From: Saccopteryx bilineata
Taxonomy: Eukaryota; Chordata; Mammalia; Chiroptera; Emballonuridae
Length of the DNA stretch: 64,000 bases
Reading direction: 5' to 3'
Assembly (NCBI RefSeq): GCF_036850765.1
Contig: NC_089494.1
Location: 229,170,779-229,234,778, forward strand
Part shown: in pieces, positions 34,943 through 46,180 of the stretch
Position numbering within the stretch: position 1 is the stretch's first letter
Layout of the letters: every line of letters begins with the position of its first letter
Position numbers and translations under genes: made by a program
The notes under the pieces: model-generated
What the model saw: the letters and a program-made list of their open reading frames with translations, nothing else
Told to the model about the DNA's origin: nothing
Database searches by the model: none

Positions 34943-35262
34943 GGCCCTCTCCTGGGCCATCGGGGGCTCTCCTGGGCCATCGGGGGCTCTCCTGGGCCAT
35001 CGGGAGCTCTCCCTGGGCCATCGCGGGCTCTCCTGGGCCATCAGGGGCCCTCCTGGGCCATCGGGGGCCCTCCCTGGGCCATCGGGGGCTCTCCTGGGCC
35101 ATCAGGGGCCCTCCCTGGGCCATCGGGCCCTCTCCTGGGCCATCAGGGGCTCTCCTGGGGCATCGGGGGCTCTCCTGGGCCATCGGGAGCTCTCCCTGGG
35201 CCATCGCGGGCTCTCCTGGGCCATCAGGGGCCCTCCCTGGGCCATCGGGGGCTCTCCTGGGC
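34943..35262. repeat. 20/21-bp minisatellite, about 15 units
   Basis: Units of CTCTCCTGGGCCATCGGGGG and close variants (extra C in CTCCCTGGG, CAGGGG, CGCGGG, GGGAG endings) run head to tail. The order of variants repeats once, about 182 bp apart, so a block of nine units seems to have duplicated. Several frames stay open (for example 34812-35444 + and 34794-35270 -) only because of the repeat. Confidence 0.95.
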
Positions 35263-35378
35263 GCAGCCACTCAGGGGCACCCTTGCTCTTCCTAGCAGTG
35301 AGGCAGCGTGTTGTCTTTTCTTCCTTGTCCACGTTAAGAAAACAGCAGAAAATGAAGACTCTTCAGAATGCTTTTTGC

Positions 35379-35383
<5 letters not shown>

Positions 35384-35427
<44 letters not shown>
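35384..35427. repeat. (TG)n microsatellite
   Basis: About 21 uninterrupted TG units. Confidence 0.97.
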
Positions 35428-35428
<1 letters not shown>

Positions 35429-35774
35429 ATTTGACTTCCACTGATATTTTTACAAAATTCCAGGTGGCACACAAATCATTGTTGATAAAATTCAGAAATA
35501 CCCAGTTAAATTGAGTGAAAACTGGAAGTTCTCCTTTGCTTTCTCCTAACTCCACTTCTCCAAAGGTAACAATTAACAAACATTTGCAGAAGGATCCTCC
35601 AGACCTTTATTTTCATTAATTGATATACACACATAGTTATATAAACATGTATATATATGTGTTTAGTTTTGATTTAGAAACATAAATGTTATTAAATGTT
35701 ATTCCGCAACTTGCTTTTTATTCCTAATTTAACAGTTTTGAGCTACATGAGCTACACTAGAGCTACTTCATTAA

Positions 35775-35810
<36 letters not shown>

Positions 35811-36867
35811 CATTGCATGTAATTCCATAATATATACCATAACTTATTTTAAAAACATATAGGAACTTTTCTTTTCCCTGTTAAAAGCAACCTTGTAATG
35901 AGTACCTTTGTACATGCATCGTTGTGCATATAGCACTTTTAAATCGAAAACTTTACCCCTTGGGCAGGAAGAATTTGCACTAGGAGGATTGGAAGGTTTA
36001 GCCATGTCCACATGCAAGTACAGCATTGGTCCAGGGAGGAGATTAGAGGGGCTCATAAAATCCTCCAGACAGTAGGTAACACTGAACTTCAGAACTATTT
36101 GGTTTTATGAATGCCACAAAGAAATGTTTTATTTTCACGTTTGTTTAAGGTATGTAGACCCTAGAACCATCATCTAAGGGTAATCATTGGAATCGTAATG
36201 TTAAGATTGCCGGAAGACAGTGTCTAAGGACTTCATGTCTATCCTTCTCTGGGCTGTGGGGTAAGTATCCTGGAGCCAAGAGAGGCTTGAAAGTTGCTAA
36301 TGTGTGTTTTTCCATTGTTACCCTTTCACCAGAGTCTAGAATTTCCAAGTGGTTCGATTATGAAACTTGGCTTCTTGCTAAAATGTTTTCCCTTGATCTA
36401 GGGTTGTTTTATAATTGTTGCCAAAGGCACATGATTTAAATTGTAAATGCCACAAAATGTATTCTTCTTCTGTTATTCTTGAGATGAAATTTAGAAACCT
36501 GAAGTTGAAGGGTAGGACTTGGAAAGAGCACTTAGGAAGCTGCCATTTCAAACAAAGACTTTAATCAAAGTGAAGGCATCACCCCCTGCTTTGACCTTAC
36601 AGTCACCTGAATGATCTTGTTTGTCTGTCAGACAATCCCTGAGCAGTGATTAATAAACCCACTCTAGCCTGGGGGTGGGTGTGCTCTGAAACACTGGGAG
36701 AGGCAAAATGCAGCCGTCTCCGCCTGGAATGCAAACCTCACGATGCCCGGCGTTGGGTTCTCCGACCTGACGGTGCCTCAGAACCCGTGGGACGCTCTCC
36801 ACACACCAGGTTCTGGGTCTCACCACACGCCATTCCCCAGGCCCATTGCTTCGCCTCCAAGGCATAT
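35428..36867. other. Intergenic with a (CA)n tract, otherwise nothing recognised
   Basis: A (CA)17 tract lies at 35776-35809, in L1-like antisense surroundings ('cattgcatgtaattccataa'). The rest shows no gene. Confidence 0.6.
35776..35809. repeat. (CA)n microsatellite
   Basis: About 17 uninterrupted CA units. Confidence 0.97.
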
Positions 36868-36875
36868 GTCAAACA

Positions 36876-37207
36876 CAGGGGTCCCCAAACTACGGCCCGC
36901 GGGCCACATGCGGCCCCCTGAGGCCATTTTTCTGGCCCCCGCCACACTTCAGGAAAGGGCACCTCTTGCATTGGTGGTCAGTGAGAGGAGCATAGTTCCC
37001 ATTGAAATACTGGTCAGTTTGTTGATTTAAATTTACTTGTTCTTTATTTTAAATATTGTATTTGTTCCCATTTTGTTTTTTTACTTTAAAATAAGGTATG
37101 TGCAGTGTGCATAGTGATTTGTTCATAGTTTTTTTTTTTAGTCCGGCCCTCCAATGGTCTGAGGGACAGTGAACTGGCCCCCTGTGTAAAAAGTTTGGGG
37201 ACCCCTG
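36876..37207. mobile_element. hAT-type MITE, 332 bp, with perfect 8-bp target duplication
   Basis: GTCAAACA lies at 36868-36875 and 37208-37215. The ends are near-perfect inverted repeats: CAGGGGTCCCCAAACT on the left and the complement of CAGGGGTCCCCAAACT on the right. The body ('ggcccgcgggccacatgcgg') is a type I associate with bat hAT elements. No coding capacity. Confidence 0.92.
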
Positions 37208-37334
37208 GTCAAACACATAGGCGTCTCTTCATACTCAGTGCCAATGCCTAGTCCAAGCCACCTTCTGTCTTGCCTGGACCAACCTTCTTTATTGCTCCCT
37301 GCAATCTATTCATGCACACCAACCCGGATGATTT

Positions 37335-37840
37335 CTCTTACCTTTTTATTTTGAAAAATTACAAACCTACAGAAAAGTTGAAAGAACAGAATAATAAACA
37401 CCTGTATACCCTTTATCTAGAGTTACTAATTATTATATTTTGCCATACCTGCTTTATTTCCCTTTATGCATGTATATATCATTATTATTACTATTATTAT
37501 GACTTTTGCTGATTCACTTGAAGGTATGCTGGAGGCTGCATGGCCTTTCACTTCTAAATATGTCAGTGTGCATCTACTACAAACAACAGCCTTCTTTCAC
37601 ATAATAACCATAGAACACTGATCAAGACATTGATTCAATGCTATTATTTATATATATTTAAATTTTGCCAATTATCTGAAAAATGTCCTTTATAATTTTT
37701 TTTTATTTATTTTTTTGCTGCCAGGATCCAATCCCCAGAAGATTGGATCATATGATGACATTAGTCATCATATCTTTAGTCTTTTTTAGTCTTAGACTTT
37801 CCTTGTCTTTTGTAACGTTAGGATTTTTGGTGTGCCAGCC
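37335..37840 (-). mobile_element. L1 3' UTR fragment, antisense
   Basis: 'ttgaaaaattacaaacctac', 'gaaaagttgaaagaacagaa' and 'cccagaagattggatcatat' fit an old antisense L1 3' UTR. Confidence 0.55.
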
Positions 37841-38154
37841 AGTCACTTAGAGAACACTCCTTCCTCCATTTGGGTCTGTCTGAGGTTTCCCCATGAGCAG
37901 ATGCAGGTGATTCCCTCCTGGTAGGGTCCTTCTCAGAGCATCACGTCAGAGGTTAGGGGGAGGTTTTAACATGGGACTAGGTGCTTCTGCTGGGCTTGTC
38001 ACCCTGCGGCGGCTCTCGCTGAATGGATCGTTCCATACGATGCCGGCAAAGCCATGCAGTTACAGCCCCTGCTTCTCTCCAGCCTCGCCCAGCCCTACAG
38101 ACTGGGCTTTTCCACTTCTTGAGCCAGTCAAATCCACTCCCCGGAAAGCTCTTT

Positions 38155-38245
38155 CCCACCCTTTCTCCTCCTCCACTTCCTCTTCCTCTTCCTGCTTTTC
38201 CTCCTCTTCCTCTTCCTGCTTCTCCTCCTCCTCCTCCCCCACTCC
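38155..38245. repeat. Polypyrimidine tract (CTT/CCT-rich)
   Basis: The + strand is almost all C and T with TCCTCTTCC-type units. It produces the Ser-rich and Glu-rich open frames seen here, which are not genes. Confidence 0.9.
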
Positions 38246-38249
38246 CCTC

Positions 38250-38720
38250 AGTATGGTTGACACACCTAGTGTATTAGCTTCAGTTGTACAACATCATTAT
38301 TCCACATTTATACACCTTATGAGGTGACTGCCATGATCAGTGTGGTAATCATCTGTCCCCATAGAAAATTATTACGATATTACTGACTGTATTCCTTGTG
38401 CTGTACGTTATATCCTGAGACTCGGTTATTTTATAACTAGAAATTGGTTCCTCTTAATCTCCTTCACGTTTTTCACCTGTTCTCTCTCCTCCCCTCCCCT
38501 GTGGCAACCATCAGTTTGTTCTCTGTATCCTTGAGTCTGTTTCTGTTTTGTTTTGATGGCTTGTTTGTTTTGGCTTTTTTAGATTCCACACCTGAGTGAA
38601 ATCATGTGGTACTTGTCTTTTTCTGTCTGACTTACTTCACTAAGCATAATCTCCTCCAGGTCCGTTCATGCTGTTGCAACTAGCAAGGTTTCATTCTTTG
38701 TACGGCTAATATCCCATCCT
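38250..38720 (-). mobile_element. L1 3' UTR fragment, antisense
   Basis: 'cattattccacatttataca', 'cccctgtggcaaccatcagt', 'ttgttctctgtatccttgag' and 'ttcactaagcataatctcct' form an ordered antisense L1 3' UTR. The adjacent polypyrimidine tract is probably its G-rich/A-rich part. Confidence 0.8.
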
Positions 38721-39029
38721 AGTTCTACTTGCGCTCAGTAGATCTACATATTCTGGGCATTCAGCTGTGGATGAGGGACAGAGCGAGGAACTGCTGTTAT
38801 CTGAAACAGAGGTCGCTGTGAGGGGATTGTCATGGAAACAGTTTACCTTCCAAGGCCACCTGCCTTTTGTCTTCTTCACTTCATTCTTTTCATGCTGGAT
38901 CACTCAAAAACCACACCGGGTACTTGACACTCTCAGAAGTACCACCCCTCTACCATGTGACAGGTTAGGTCTGATTTTGGTCTTTAAAATTTTTTTGCCA
39001 TAAGAGAATCTAGCAGCATTTCTTTTTCT

Positions 39030-39485
39030 TTTCTTTTTCTTTCTTTTCTTTTTTTTTTTTTTTTTTTGGTGACAGAGACAGAGACAGAGAGAGGGAGATA
39101 GGGACAGACAGACAGGAAGGGAGAGAGATGAGAAGCATCAATTCTTCGTTGCAGCTGTTTAGTCTCCTTAGTTGTTCATTGATTGCTTTCTCATATGTAC
39201 CTTGACCAGGGGCTACAACAGAATGAGTGACCCTTTGCTCAAGCCTGCGACCTTGAGCTCAAGCCAGCAACCTTAGGGTCAAGTCAGAGACCTTGGGCTT
39301 CAAGCCAGGAAACTTGGGGTCATGTCTATGATCCCACACTCAAGCCAGTGACCCCTCACTCAAGCTGGTGAGCCCACACTCAAGCCAGCTGAGCCTGCAC
39401 TCAAGCTAGTGACCTTTGGGTTTTGAACCTGGGTCCTCTGTGTCCCAGTCCAATGCTCTATCCACTGCACCACCGCCTGGTCAGG
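39030..39485 (-). mobile_element. tRNA-headed SINE, family B
   Basis: A long family-B copy with a poly-T/CTTTT start, 'agttgttcattgattgcttt', many 'caagcc(a)g' phrases and the head 'gcaccaccgcctggtcaggc'. AGCATTT flanks both sides. Confidence 0.92.
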
Positions 39486-39499
39486 CGAGAACCTAATAG

Positions 39500-39830
39500 C
39501 ATTTAAAAAATAAACTTTTAATTTTAGAATAGTCTAGATTTACAGAAGAGTTGCAAAAATATTACAGAGAGTTCCTGTGTAACTCCTCACCCTTTCCCCT
39601 ACGGTGGACATCTTACTAGGGACACTCGTCACATTATTAAACTCATCACATTATTAATGCACATGAGAAACCTTGGTGCATTATTATTAACTACACTCCA
39701 GACTGTATTCCGATTGTCCTAGTCTCCCGCGTCTGTTCCCTTTCTGTCGAGAACCCAGTTTGGAGGATCCCTCACAGTTAGCTGTCATTTCTTCACAGTC
39801 TGCTCTGGTCTGGGACAGTTTTGCATTATT
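39500..39830 (-). mobile_element. L1 3' UTR fragment, antisense
   Basis: 'tttacagaagagttgcaaaa', 'atcttactagggacactcgt' and 'gttagctgtcatttcttcac' match an old antisense L1 3' UTR. It continues what was split by the SINE at 39030. Confidence 0.55.
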
Positions 39831-40230
39831 TTCTTGTTTTTGTTTTTTGGTTTTTTCATTCAACAAATTTCTATTTTTTTTAAGATGTAGAATGTGATCA
39901 TTTAATATATGTCTGCACTGTAAAATAATTACTGCACAATCAAATTAATTACCATGTTTTTCATGATCTTGACAGTTTAGGGAGTACGGGTCAGCAAGTT
40001 TATAGAAGTCCTTCAAATCCAGTTTGTCTGATGGTTTGCTCGTGACTTGATTGAGCTAATGAATTTTGGAAAGAATCCCACAGAGGTGAAGTACCTTCTT
40101 GCCTCAGGTCCCGCGGACCCATGCTATCAGCAGGGTGCATCACTGTGGGGGCTAACTGTGCTCCCTTGGGGAAGGGGGTGTCTGCAGACGTGGCCAATGT
40201 GACATTATTATTTTTCCCATTCCACTCTTT

Positions 40231-40457
40231 TTTTAAAAATTTTTTTAAAAATTTTATTTATTCATTTTTTAGAAAGGAGAGAGAGAGGGAGGGAGAGAGA
40301 GAGAGAAGAGAGAGAGAGAGACAGAGAGAGAGAAGGGGGAGGAGCAGGAAGCATCAACTCCCATATGTGCCTTGACCAGGCAAGCCCAGAGTTTTGAACC
40401 AGCGACCTCAGAATTTCCAGGTCGACGCTTTATCCACTGCGCCACCACAGGTCAGGC
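40231..40457 (-). mobile_element. tRNA-headed SINE, family C
   Basis: Family-C body and head on the minus strand with exact 15-bp duplications CCCATTCCACTCTTT at 40216-40230 and about 40457-40471. Confidence 0.94.
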
Positions 40458-40471
40458 CCATTCCACTCTTT

Positions 40472-42527
40472 ACTCTTTGGAAACAAGTCACTAAGTCTAG
40501 CCCACATTGGGGGCAGGGTACAAACCTGCTTTAAAGAAGTTAGTAAATACATATATTAGGACCTTGTTTCAATATTTTGCAAATGCTAATTAGCAAATAC
40601 CTTAATAGGACATGGCATTTCCTAACTGGTTCACAGCCAAGAAGTAGCAAGGATTTGCTAGGAAGTATTATGTTGAAAATATTTTGAATCTTATGAAGAA
40701 TCCCCTAAATTCACATACTCATTTAATACTAGATATTTATTGAGTGCATACTATATGCCCAGCAGTGCTGGGATCCCATGGACACGTATTTCTCTATTCC
40801 AAAGTTTGGCGTGGGACAATAAATCTAATTGCAACTGCTTGTTTTACTTCCTTCACTCCAGCCATCCTGACTGGGCTTTTCTACTTCCTTGAGTGAGTCA
40901 GTCTCCTTGAAAAGCTCTTCCCAGTGCCTGTGATGAGCCAGACACTGGGTGAGGTGCTCTGTGTTTATCTGTAAATCACCTCGACTGTTCCACAGGGAAG
41001 CGTTTACTGTTCTTATGTTATTTTAAAAATAATTTTTTTTAATCAGAGAAATTCAGCATCAGAAGATTTACAGTGACAAATAAGATCATCACCCATGAGC
41101 CGGGCAGTCCCCCAGAAGTAATCCCCCTCACCTGTTCTAGCCATTTCTCCTGATGTTTGTAAATAATATGCTTAAATTCTTCTTAAAAATTAAAATATAT
41201 ATATATATATATGTTAAAGGCAAAATAAAACACAGATACAGAACGCCACACAAAGCCAATAAATGGCTTAATGGGCTATTGTGAGCCGAGCCCCTTGTCA
41301 CCACCACCCAAGACAAGAGGCAGGACTTTGTGAGACGCACCAGAGAGCCTGCCACGTGCCCCGTCCTCACCTCCGCTCCTCCTTCCCCTGATGGAACTGT
41401 TTTGCTGACTATTATGGCTACCACTTTCTTGTGTTTTTAAAACTAGGTTTATTACCTGGTGTGCACGCTTGGTCACTATGGTTTGGTTAGACCGTTAACA
41501 AAATTATGTGTTTTAAGTCTCTTTTAATCTACAAGTTTCTTTTCATTCTTTTTTTTTCTTACAAAATTTACAAGCTCGATTTTCTTAGGTTTAATCCTGG
41601 AGGGTGTGTAATCCGGCTCAATGCCTGGGGTTCCTCGTATTCTGGCTAGATATACAAATAGCCTGCCTGCAAACATTCTGACACCTATCATTTTTTGGAG
41701 AAAAACTTTAAATACAGTCAAATGATCATTTCGGAAGGTAAAGGCCAAACTGAAGTGTGGGTGCTTGGTAGAGACTAGCAGGATTTTACCTGTAGTAGGA
41801 AAATAACCAGAAATTTGTATGTAGTGTTGAAATAAAGAAGGCTTTAGAAATTGCATTCTGATTAAAAGTAAGTGCTCCAATGTCTGCCTGAGAGCAAATT
41901 CCTGAACTTCTCATTGTGTCAGTGCTCTCCTCTGTAATATAGGGGTGATAACTACCCCCTCAGTTATGTGAGGCTCACACGAGATATACACATGGCGTGC
42001 TGTGAATAGTGGTCGGCAAGCACAAAGTCAATGCTCAGTACTTTACAGCTGTTTTTATTCTTTGCAAAGGGGAATAAACTGAAAATGATGAGCTTCAGTC
42101 TGAGGTACATGGCTAGGATTCTCAATCCATTTATTTGTGTTTCTTCCTAGTACCTTTCCGGCTCTTACTCATGTGATTGAGGGTAAAATTAATTCATCTG
42201 CAGCTGTTCTTTAATCTCTGGTTATTTTCTGACTCTCTGGCAAATAAATTATTAACCTTTAAACAAAACAATTAGTCCTAGCTTGAAAGAATTTGTGTAT
42301 GTCTCCAAGGACGGACACAGGGAAACAAATCCTTTGTTTCCTCTGTTTATACACAGATTGTGGAATGTAACTACTGAAACTTCCTCTCTCCTCTCCTGGC
42401 TTTTAGAGAAAGAAATAAAAAGCTATAGTAATTCATGTTTAGCAACAGAGAAAACTGATATGTTTCTATGTAAGTTTGTTTCCTGTTCTATGAGTTATAT
42501 TTTCTAGTAAAAATGGTTATTTCTATG
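40472..42527. other. Intergenic with old L2/MIR scraps
   Basis: An L2-like scrap lies at 40725-40800, a short (TA)n at about 41190-41211 and an antisense MIR at 41890-42060 ('tcctctgtaatataggggtg'). No gene seen. Confidence 0.55.
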
Positions 42528-42960
42528 CGGTGAGTTGAATTATGTCTCCCAAAAAGGTATGTTCAAGTTCTAATCTTCTGGTACCTGTGAATGTGAACTT
42601 ATTTGGGTCTTAGCAGATATAATTAAGGATTTTGAGATGAGATCATCCTACATGTAAGGTGGGCCCTAGATCCAGGGTCTGTGAACAGACAAAAAAGAAA
42701 AAACACCAGGAAGACTGAGGTAGAGATTGTAGTGATGTGTCTATGAGTCACAGAACACCAAGGACTTCCAACCTCCAGACACTGGGGGAGGGGCGTGTGG
42801 GATGTATTCTCCAGCAGAGCTTCCAGAAAGAGTCAACCCTGTCAACAGCTTGATTTTGGACTTCTGACTTCTGTAACTGTGAGAGAATAAATATCTGCTG
42901 TTTTAAGCGGCCACATTTGTGGTAATTTGTTTATGGCAGCCCTAAGAAACTAACATAACA
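42528..42960 (+). mobile_element. MaLR solo LTR (MLT1-type)
   Basis: 'ttgaattatgtctcccaaaa', 'cttatttgggtcttagcaga' and 'cttctgacttctgtaactgt' followed by AATAAA and 'ggcagccctaagaaactaac' give an ordered MLT1-like LTR in sense orientation. It is old and non-coding. Confidence 0.75.
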
Positions 42961-42999
42961 CTTAAGATAATAAAGTAAATTCTGAATGTTTTTATCCAC

Positions 43000-43342
43000 T
43001 TTTTTTTTTTTTAGGTGACAGGAGGGGAGATAGTGAGGCAGACCCCTGCATGCGCCCTGACTAGGTTCTACAGACAACCCCATACGGGCTGACGCTTGAG
43101 TACCAAGCTATTTTTTGTGCCTGAGGCTGATGTGCTCCAGCGGAGCCATCCTTAGCGCCTGGAGCCATGCTCCAACCAATCGAGCCACTGGCTGTGGGAA
43201 GGGAAGAGGGAGAGAAGGGGGAAAGGGAGGAGGGGAGAATCAGAGGGTTGCTTCTCCTGTGTGCCCTGACCTGACTGGGAATCAAACCTGGGACATCCAC
43301 ACGCCCAGCCGATGTTCTATCCACTGGGCCACTGGACAGGGT
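43000..43342 (-). mobile_element. tRNA-headed SINE, family A (older variant)
   Basis: It belongs with the copy at 639-986, sharing 'aaccaatcgagccactggct' and 'gtgtgccctgacc'. The head complement is 'gttctatccactgggccact'. Target duplications are unclear in poly-T/A. Confidence 0.85.
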
Positions 43343-43819
43343 CAAAAAATTTTTTTTTATCAGAAACTGAAGAAATTAGAGGGTAGTCCTAGACGTTCTA
43401 CATCTGCTGGTACAAAGGAGACCCCCTTCTCTCATACACTTTTTATTTATCCTAAACTAAACACAGTTGGGAAAAGGTAACGTTCTGGTTAACTACCATG
43501 TCCCACCCAATGTCCAGGTTTTTAAGGAATCCAAATATTTAACCTACATTGCTCATAAAGTATTCATTCTTAGAATATTCAGAAGGAACTCTATGTCTTC
43601 AGAGACCTGGACGTTACCTGGAACATCCCCACCCTCACCCTGACATCCAATCAATCACCAACTGCTATAAAGGTTGTCTTCTAAATATCTCTTGTATTCA
43701 TCGCTTCTTTCTGTTTCCTCTGTCACTGCTCCGAACTGCCGCTCCCTCTCACCCCGACTGCACGTCGGGGCCCAGTTGGTCTGCATACACCTGCTCACAC
43801 ACTGCAGCAGCCCTGCCTT

Positions 43820-44550
43820 TTAACGATACACATCTAAGTATGTTACCTCTTCCCTGAAATCCTTCCATGGGGCCTCCGGGCTCTTTTCGACAGAGATCGA
43901 ACTTCTTGAGAGAAAAGACTTTGTTTCTTCTCTCTTCTAATTCAGTGCCTAAAACAGGGCATGGCACACCGTAGGTGCTCAAGGAATGTCCATGGAACGA
44001 ATGACTCCAACCTACCTGCAAAATCTAGCTCTGCATAATCTAGAACATCATCTAGTCCAGTCCCCAAGGGTCCTTTGGGACCTTGGGACAATCTGTGAAA
44101 TTCTCGGTTTCATCTTAGCTCCTGTTCCTCTGTGCTCACTGTGCCTTCGCCACATGGGGCCTCTCGGGTCTTTGCATACATTCTGTGTCTTCCTTCCTCC
44201 AAGGGTTTACCAGGCTTTTCCTCCTCTTTCTTATACCTCTTCCCTTAACTAGCATCTACACGTCAAATGCCACTTCCTCAGTGAAACTTCCCAGGTAAGA
44301 TGACATATCCCTGTTATATGTTCTCATAGGACTTCATACATTTCCTCCCCCTTGCATATGACTCTGTAATTATTTATTTGTTTTTCAGTAATTACTTGTT
44401 TACTACCTGGGGTCCCCACTAGGCTTCAAGCTCCATGAGCAGAGTGACAGGCTCTACCTTAGTCACTACTGTGTCCCCAGAGCTGGGCACAGTGCCTTCT
44501 CTACACCAGCTGCTCAGTAAAGGTTTGTGGAATGAGTGAATTCCCCTGTG
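43820..44550 (+). mobile_element. L2 3' fragment
   Basis: 'ccctgaaatccttccatggg', 'cactaggcttcaagctccat', 'gtccccagagctgggcacag' and 'aatgccacttcctcagtgaa' are ordered L2 3' phrases. A near-repeat of the end (43930-44010 and 44430-44550) suggests two nested L2 ends. Confidence 0.6.
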
Positions 44551-45812
44551 GGGTCTCAGCATTGTCCTTATGACTGTCAGTGTGCAGAGCACATTAGGAA
44601 AAAACAGGCTGAGCTTTCTGGCTTCGGGGTTCGTCATATCTGGCCATTCACAGTAATATTCACTGGGGATCAAAGATGATAGACAAGTTTATTTGATGTG
44701 TTCCCTGGGCAGACTGCTGGGGTATGATGGGAGAGGAGGGGAGAGAAGCCAGCGTGCTAGGTTAGAGTGATGGGCATAGCAGAGGTGGCAGAGACCAGCC
44801 AGAGGCTCTCCAACCCTATTCCCTGCTCGCCCTGGGCACAGGGCGGGACTGCATTTATCAGCTCCCTTGCAATGAACAGGGATTTCTGCTCTAGCAAGGA
44901 TCAACTGACAACTCAACTGAGGGCTCAGCTAGAAGACAGTAACCCCTCTAGACTGCCTGCCCAAGAGCCAGTTGAGTTTTGCATGAGCAAGAAATAAAAT
45001 TGTCTCTTGTGACATCACTAAGACTGGGGTTATTTGTTGTAATAGTGAGTGTACCCTAACAGAGAAGATGAGACTATTTGCTTAGCTTTTTCCTCTTTTG
45101 TTTTATTTTACTGTTTTGCTCAAACCAGGTAGAAATCACACCGTGGAATCTGAGAGTACATCAGTGGGTAGAGAATGCTTTGTTCAAGTTGACCAAAGAT
45201 GAAATCATGTTTCGATTTTTTTTTAAATTGGCAAACAGGTCAACGAGTAATTTGCTGTCCCTTTCATTTCATTTTCTAAAAAAAAAATTATAAACAGGAT
45301 TTAAAGAATAGTAACTCTTTGAAACTTTGGGGATACATTCTCTGCTATTAATTCTTTCCCCAAATCTCATTATCCCATGGAGAATCCCTGACAAAATTTA
45401 CAGAAGCTTGAGCTCTACTTAAAACCTGAAAAGTGTAAGCATCTCCTTAGAACAGAGGTTTCTCCGGGGGGTGTGGGACTTGCGGAATGCGGTTTAAGTT
45501 AAACTTTTGCAGCAGGAGTCTTTCATAGAAACAAAGATTACTCCCGTGACTGAGCCCCTTTCGAAGGTCACCGCGATCAGCAGCCAAGGGCAGCGTATCT
45601 ATGCTAGCAAGCAGGCCCAAACTTGGAACTGAGGGAAAACACACGATGAACCTGCCCAGTCCAGGAGAGCAGGGGCATGGTGGTTTGGGTGTTGGCCAAT
45701 CTGAAGGTTGGGAATTTCAGCTGTCAAAATTGCCACAGCAGCCTCTGAAAAGCCGGAAGGGGTTAGCTGCAACATGCCAGGGGTCCTGTGCATACCTGCA
45801 GCCTTGTGGTGA
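44551..45812. other. Intergenic, nothing recognised
   Basis: No gene or transposon identified. The 71-codon frame at 45078-45293 reads vaguely protein-like in its middle but has no start context, splice signals or known domain. Confidence 0.55.
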
Positions 45813-46180
45813 TTGTCATGGACTGAATGTTTGTGTCTCCTGAGCGCCACCCCCATGCGCAAATTCATATGTTGAAGCCCTAATGCCCAATGTATTGGTA
45901 ATTAGGAGATGGAGCCATTGGGAGGTATCAGGTTTAGATGAGGTCATGAGGGTGGACCCCATGATGGGATTAGTGTCCTTATAAGGAGAAGAAGAGACCA
46001 GATCTTCCCTTCTCTTTGCCATGTGAAGAGACAGCAAGTTAGCAGCCAGGAAGAGGACCCTCGCCGGAGCCCAGCAGGCCGGCACCCTACCCTCAGACTT
46101 CCCAGGCTCCAGAACCATGAGAAATAAATATCTGCTGTTGAAACCACCAGTCTGTGGAGTTTGGTTTATAGTCGCCTGAG
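45813..46180 (+). mobile_element. MaLR solo LTR (MST/MLT1-type)
   Basis: 'gactgaatgtttgtgtctcc', 'aaattcatatgttgaagccc', 'gatgaggtcatgagggtgga', 'ttagtgtccttataaggaga' and 'tgagaaataaatatctgctg' run in the order of MST LTRs. AATAAA marks the sense strand. Confidence 0.85.

Noticed and set aside
34943..35262. Possible CRISPR-like array
   Set aside because: Units are contiguous with no spacers, and the DNA is mammalian; it is a minisatellite.
34812..35444. 210-codon open frame (and several others on both strands)
   Set aside because: They run through the 20/21-bp minisatellite, whose lack of stops keeps many frames open. The peptide is only the repeat translated.
45078..45293. Frame with a somewhat protein-like centre (NLRVHQWVENALFKLTKDE)
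   Set aside because: It looked briefly like a domain fragment, but I cannot match it to a family, and there are no splice signals or retrocopy marks. Left uncalled.
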